Assembly: GCA_021159785.1 (NCBI GenBank)
Contig: JAGHDU010000035.1
Location: forward strand, 1 to 6,366
Reading direction: 5' to 3'
Source of the DNA: Staphylothermus sp.
Lineage (GTDB): Archaea; Thermoproteota; Thermoprotei_A; Sulfolobales; Desulfurococcaceae
Length of the DNA: 6,366 nt
The position numbers and the translations under genes are program-made. A model generated the notes under the pieces. That model saw only the letters and a program-made list of their open reading frames with translations. It made no database searches and was not told where the DNA came from. Positions 5,434 through 6,366 of the stretch are shown one piece after another (within the stretch, counting starts at the first letter, position 1; each line of letters opens with the position of its first letter).

Positions 5434-5709
5434 CTATTTGTATGCACGTCCTCTAGGTCCGATGAAGTGTACTGTAATCATTCTAGAACTCCAATAGATT
5501 GTGTATACTATCCGTATATCACCAATACGAACTCTAAAGGTATCCTCAAAACCCTTAAGCTTCTTTATATCATAGTCCTTGTATGGTATAGGATTTGTCT
5601 TTAATTTATCGAGAACTTCTAATACCCTTAACCTATATTCCTTAGGTAAGCGCTCTAACGTCCTAGCGGCCTTACGTTTTATCTTCACTTCGAAGAGTTC
5701 ATTGTTCAA
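5434..5709 (-). CDS. relE: RelE/ParE-family toxin
   Basis: A 91-residue basic protein of the RelE/ParE superfamily. RelE toxins cut mRNA in the ribosomal A site and are held inactive by their antitoxin. Seen: an N-terminal strand and helix pair with RKAARTLERLPKEYR (12-26), the segment DIKKLKGFEDTFRVRIGDIRIVYTIYW (47-73), which is the typical core of the family, and a C-terminal IGPRGRAYK. That ending resembles the archaeal RelE of Pyrococcus horikoshii, where a C-terminal arginine is important for activity. Arginines 59, 61, 66, 84 and 86 are candidates for catalysis or RNA contact. The TTG start is supported by AGGGAG 5 nt upstream. The stop codon of the antitoxin lies 12 nt before, so the two form one operon. 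It looks intact. Whether it acts as an RNase (RelE) or on gyrase (ParE) cannot be settled from sequence, but RelE is more likely in archaea. Confidence 0.88.
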   Translation of the reverse strand: MNNELFEVKIKRKAARTLERLPKEYRLRVLEVLDKLKTNPIPYKDYDIKKLKGFEDTFRVRIGDIRIVYTIYWSSRMITVHFIGPRGRAYK

Positions 5710-5714
5710 AATAA

Positions 5715-5720
5715 CTCCCT
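5715..5720 (-). promoter_or_regulatory. Shine-Dalgarno site of the toxin gene
   Basis: On the minus strand this reads AGGGAG, 5 nt before the TTG codon at 5709 and within the 12-nt gap after the antitoxin stop. It supports the TTG start. The weak start codon may also keep toxin synthesis below that of the antitoxin, which begins with ATG. Confidence 0.55.
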
Positions 5721-5721
5721 T

Positions 5722-5919
5722 CTACTTACTCCCTAACAACTTTCGCTTGATTTCGTCAAGGTCTACTAATTCATCCTTAGACTCTATAGCCTCAATTTCG
5801 TCAGGAAGAGGTTCTGCCTCCTCAATATTCTTCTCAATTATGAATCGCAGCATAGTCTCCACTCTAGCCAGCCTCTCCTTAATCTCCCGAATCTCGGATA
5901 AAAGCTCAGGACTTGACAT
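5722..5919 (-). CDS. relB: RelB-like antitoxin
   Basis: A 65-residue acidic protein directly upstream of the toxin gene. Residues 4-30 form an amphipathic helix of coiled-coil type (ELLSEIREIKERLARVETML), probably for dimerisation. The C-terminal part (PLPDEIEAI, then DELVDLDEIKRKLL) is acidic and would wrap around the basic toxin. This layout is that of the small archaeal RelB antitoxins, which lack an obvious helix-turn-helix. Together the pair forms a type II toxin-antitoxin module. The ATG start is preceded by a weak GGGAT site. Residue-level similarity is limited, as is usual for antitoxins, and the call rests on gene order, size and architecture. Confidence 0.75.
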   Translation of the reverse strand: MSSPELLSEIREIKERLARVETMLRFIIEKNIEEAEPLPDEIEAIESKDELVDLDEIKRKLLGSK

Positions 5920-5960
5920 ATTTTATCCCAAGTAGTGTTTAATGTGATTCGTGACTAAAA

Positions 5961-5972
5961 ATTATTAATAAT
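5961..5972 (-). promoter_or_regulatory. 12-bp palindrome, right copy; candidate promoter of the toxin-antitoxin operon
   Basis: ATTATTAATAAT, identical to 5220-5231, lies 10 bp beyond the discriminator base of the intact tRNA-Val. On the minus strand it resembles a TATA box that would start transcription near 5940, about 20 nt before the antitoxin ATG. Being a palindrome, it could also be an operator for autoregulation or part of the attachment region. Confidence 0.4.
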
Positions 5973-5978
5973 CGTTAT

Positions 5979-6056
5979 TGGTGGGCCCGCGGGGATTTGA
6001 ACCCCGGACCTCCGCCGTGTGAGGGCGGCGTCCTAACCAGGCTAGACGACGGGCCC
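5979..6056 (-). tRNA. tRNA-Val (anticodon CAC)
   Basis: A complete tRNA gene without an intron. Acceptor stem GGGCCCG pairs with CGGGCCC; D stem GTCT with GGAC; anticodon stem CCGCC with GGCGG around loop CTCACAC, so the anticodon is CAC, reading GUG valine codons; five-base variable region AGGTC; T stem CGGGG with CCCCG around TTCAAAT; discriminator A. The gene encodes the terminal CCA (5981-5979), which the nearby 3' fragment lacks. The stems are nearly all G-C, as in hyperthermophiles. The 3' part is duplicated at 5231-5272, which marks this gene as a probable integration target. Confidence 0.95.
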
Positions 6057-6084
6057 GTTTTGTTTTCTTCTATTTCAATAAGTG

Positions 6085-6091
6085 ATTATAA
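6085..6091 (-). promoter_or_regulatory. TATA box of the tRNA-Val gene
   Basis: On the minus strand this reads TTATAAT, centred about 32 nt before the tRNA 5' end. This predicts a transcription start near 6062 and a leader of about six nucleotides. The tRNA therefore probably has its own promoter, in the 76-bp gap after the FAU-1/DUF402 gene. Confidence 0.5.
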
Positions 6092-6132
6092 TTGTCTTAA
6101 TAAGTCTTTATCGAGAGTACTATGGGGATTTG

Positions 6133-6366
6133 TTATTTGTCTTGTTCTAGTTTTTCTGGTTTATCTATGATGTATTCTCGTGGATTTTCTTCAATTTTGT
6201 TTATTTGGTTAAGTGTTTCTAAATAGAGGTGTGTTGTGATTATTCTTTGTTGATAATATTTTTCTAATTCTTCTTTGTCTATAATTTCCACTGTATAATC
6301 ATTTTTTACTACTATGTCTGCTGCTAGGTCATGATATTTTATGGTGTTAGGTAGTATTTCTGGAGG
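6133..6366 (-). CDS. C-terminal part of a FAU-1/DUF402 family protein (cut by the window edge)
   Basis: The last 77 residues of a protein whose start lies beyond the right edge. The segment beginning PPEILPNTIKYHDLAADIVV and continuing through TVEIIDKEELEKYY matches the end of the DUF402 domain. There, a 'vrYiDLevDvvv...veviDeeEl...' pattern is typical and the aspartates bind metal (here Asp13 and Asp17 of the visible part, then Asp30). In archaea this domain forms the C-terminal half of FAU-1, an AU-rich RNA-binding protein annotated as a probable ribonuclease; a stand-alone DUF402 protein is the alternative. After the domain comes a charged tail. The tRNA-Val gene follows on the same strand after 76 bp. 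Confidence 0.65.
   Translation of the reverse strand, partial: PPEILPNTIKYHDLAADIVVKNDYTVEIIDKEELEKYYQQRIITTHLYLETLNQINKIEENPREYIIDKPEKLEQDK

Larger units (their letters stand above)
5231..6023. mobile_element. putative tRNA-Val-bounded mini-element carrying a toxin-antitoxin pair
   Basis: Direct repeats of 42 bp (5231-5272 and 5982-6023, two mismatches), made of the 3' part of tRNA-Val, bound a segment of about 750 bp. The intact tRNA sits at one end and the displaced 3' fragment at the other, in the same orientation, as expected after site-specific integration into the tRNA gene. The only genes inside are a RelB-like antitoxin and a RelE-like toxin. No integrase, replication gene or integrase fragment was found. 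It may be a non-autonomous element, the remnant of a larger one that shrank by deletion while the toxin-antitoxin pair was kept, or the product of a partial tRNA duplication without integration. Confidence 0.55.

Noticed and set aside
5579..5935. Plus-strand open frame of 118 codons opposite the antitoxin gene
   Set aside because: It is antisense to the toxin and antitoxin genes, is dominated by serine and has no domain. The minus-strand genes explain the region.

Overview
The window looks like a stretch of chromosome from a hyperthermophilic archaeon, most likely Thermoproteota of the Desulfurococcales type. The evidence is indirect: AT-rich protein genes next to a very GC-rich tRNA gene, TATA-like boxes about 26 nt upstream of starts, frequent TTG starts, GGTGG or GGAGG ribosome binding sites on some genes and near-leaderless starts on others, an archaeal RelE/RelB pair, and the C-terminus of an archaeal FAU-1/DUF402 protein. 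The species cannot be named from the sequence alone.

Left part (1-1601): a short GC-rich foldable segment, then two minus-strand genes, a DUF3800 protein (87-1010) and a small PD-(D/E)XK nuclease-like protein (1119-1589). Both families are often found in mobile or defence DNA, but nothing here shows that these two act together.

Middle part (1694-3083): a short pilin-like single-pass protein on the plus strand, an unrecognised multi-pass membrane protein on the minus strand that overlaps it tail to tail, and a second unrecognised membrane protein on the plus strand. An 11-bp inverted repeat lies in the convergent gap after it.

ClC region (3203-5126): a ClC-family chloride transport protein with two C-terminal CBS domains, followed by an overlapping 67-residue protein that is probably translationally coupled to it. 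The ClC protein lacks both glutamates that couple protons to chloride in exchangers of the family (gating Glu replaced by Gln, internal Glu replaced by Val). This suggests a passive channel or a divergent transporter.

Right part (5231-6366): an intact tRNA-Val(CAC) gene and, about 750 bp further along its direction of transcription, a second copy of only its 3' part. The copy starts exactly at the 5' edge of the anticodon loop. This is the layout left by integration into a tRNA gene. The DNA between the two copies holds only a RelB/RelE toxin-antitoxin operon and about 160 bp of repeat-containing non-coding DNA, with no integrase. It could be a minimal integrative element or a decayed remnant kept by the toxin-antitoxin pair. 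Upstream of the tRNA lies the 3' end of a FAU-1/DUF402 gene, cut by the window edge.
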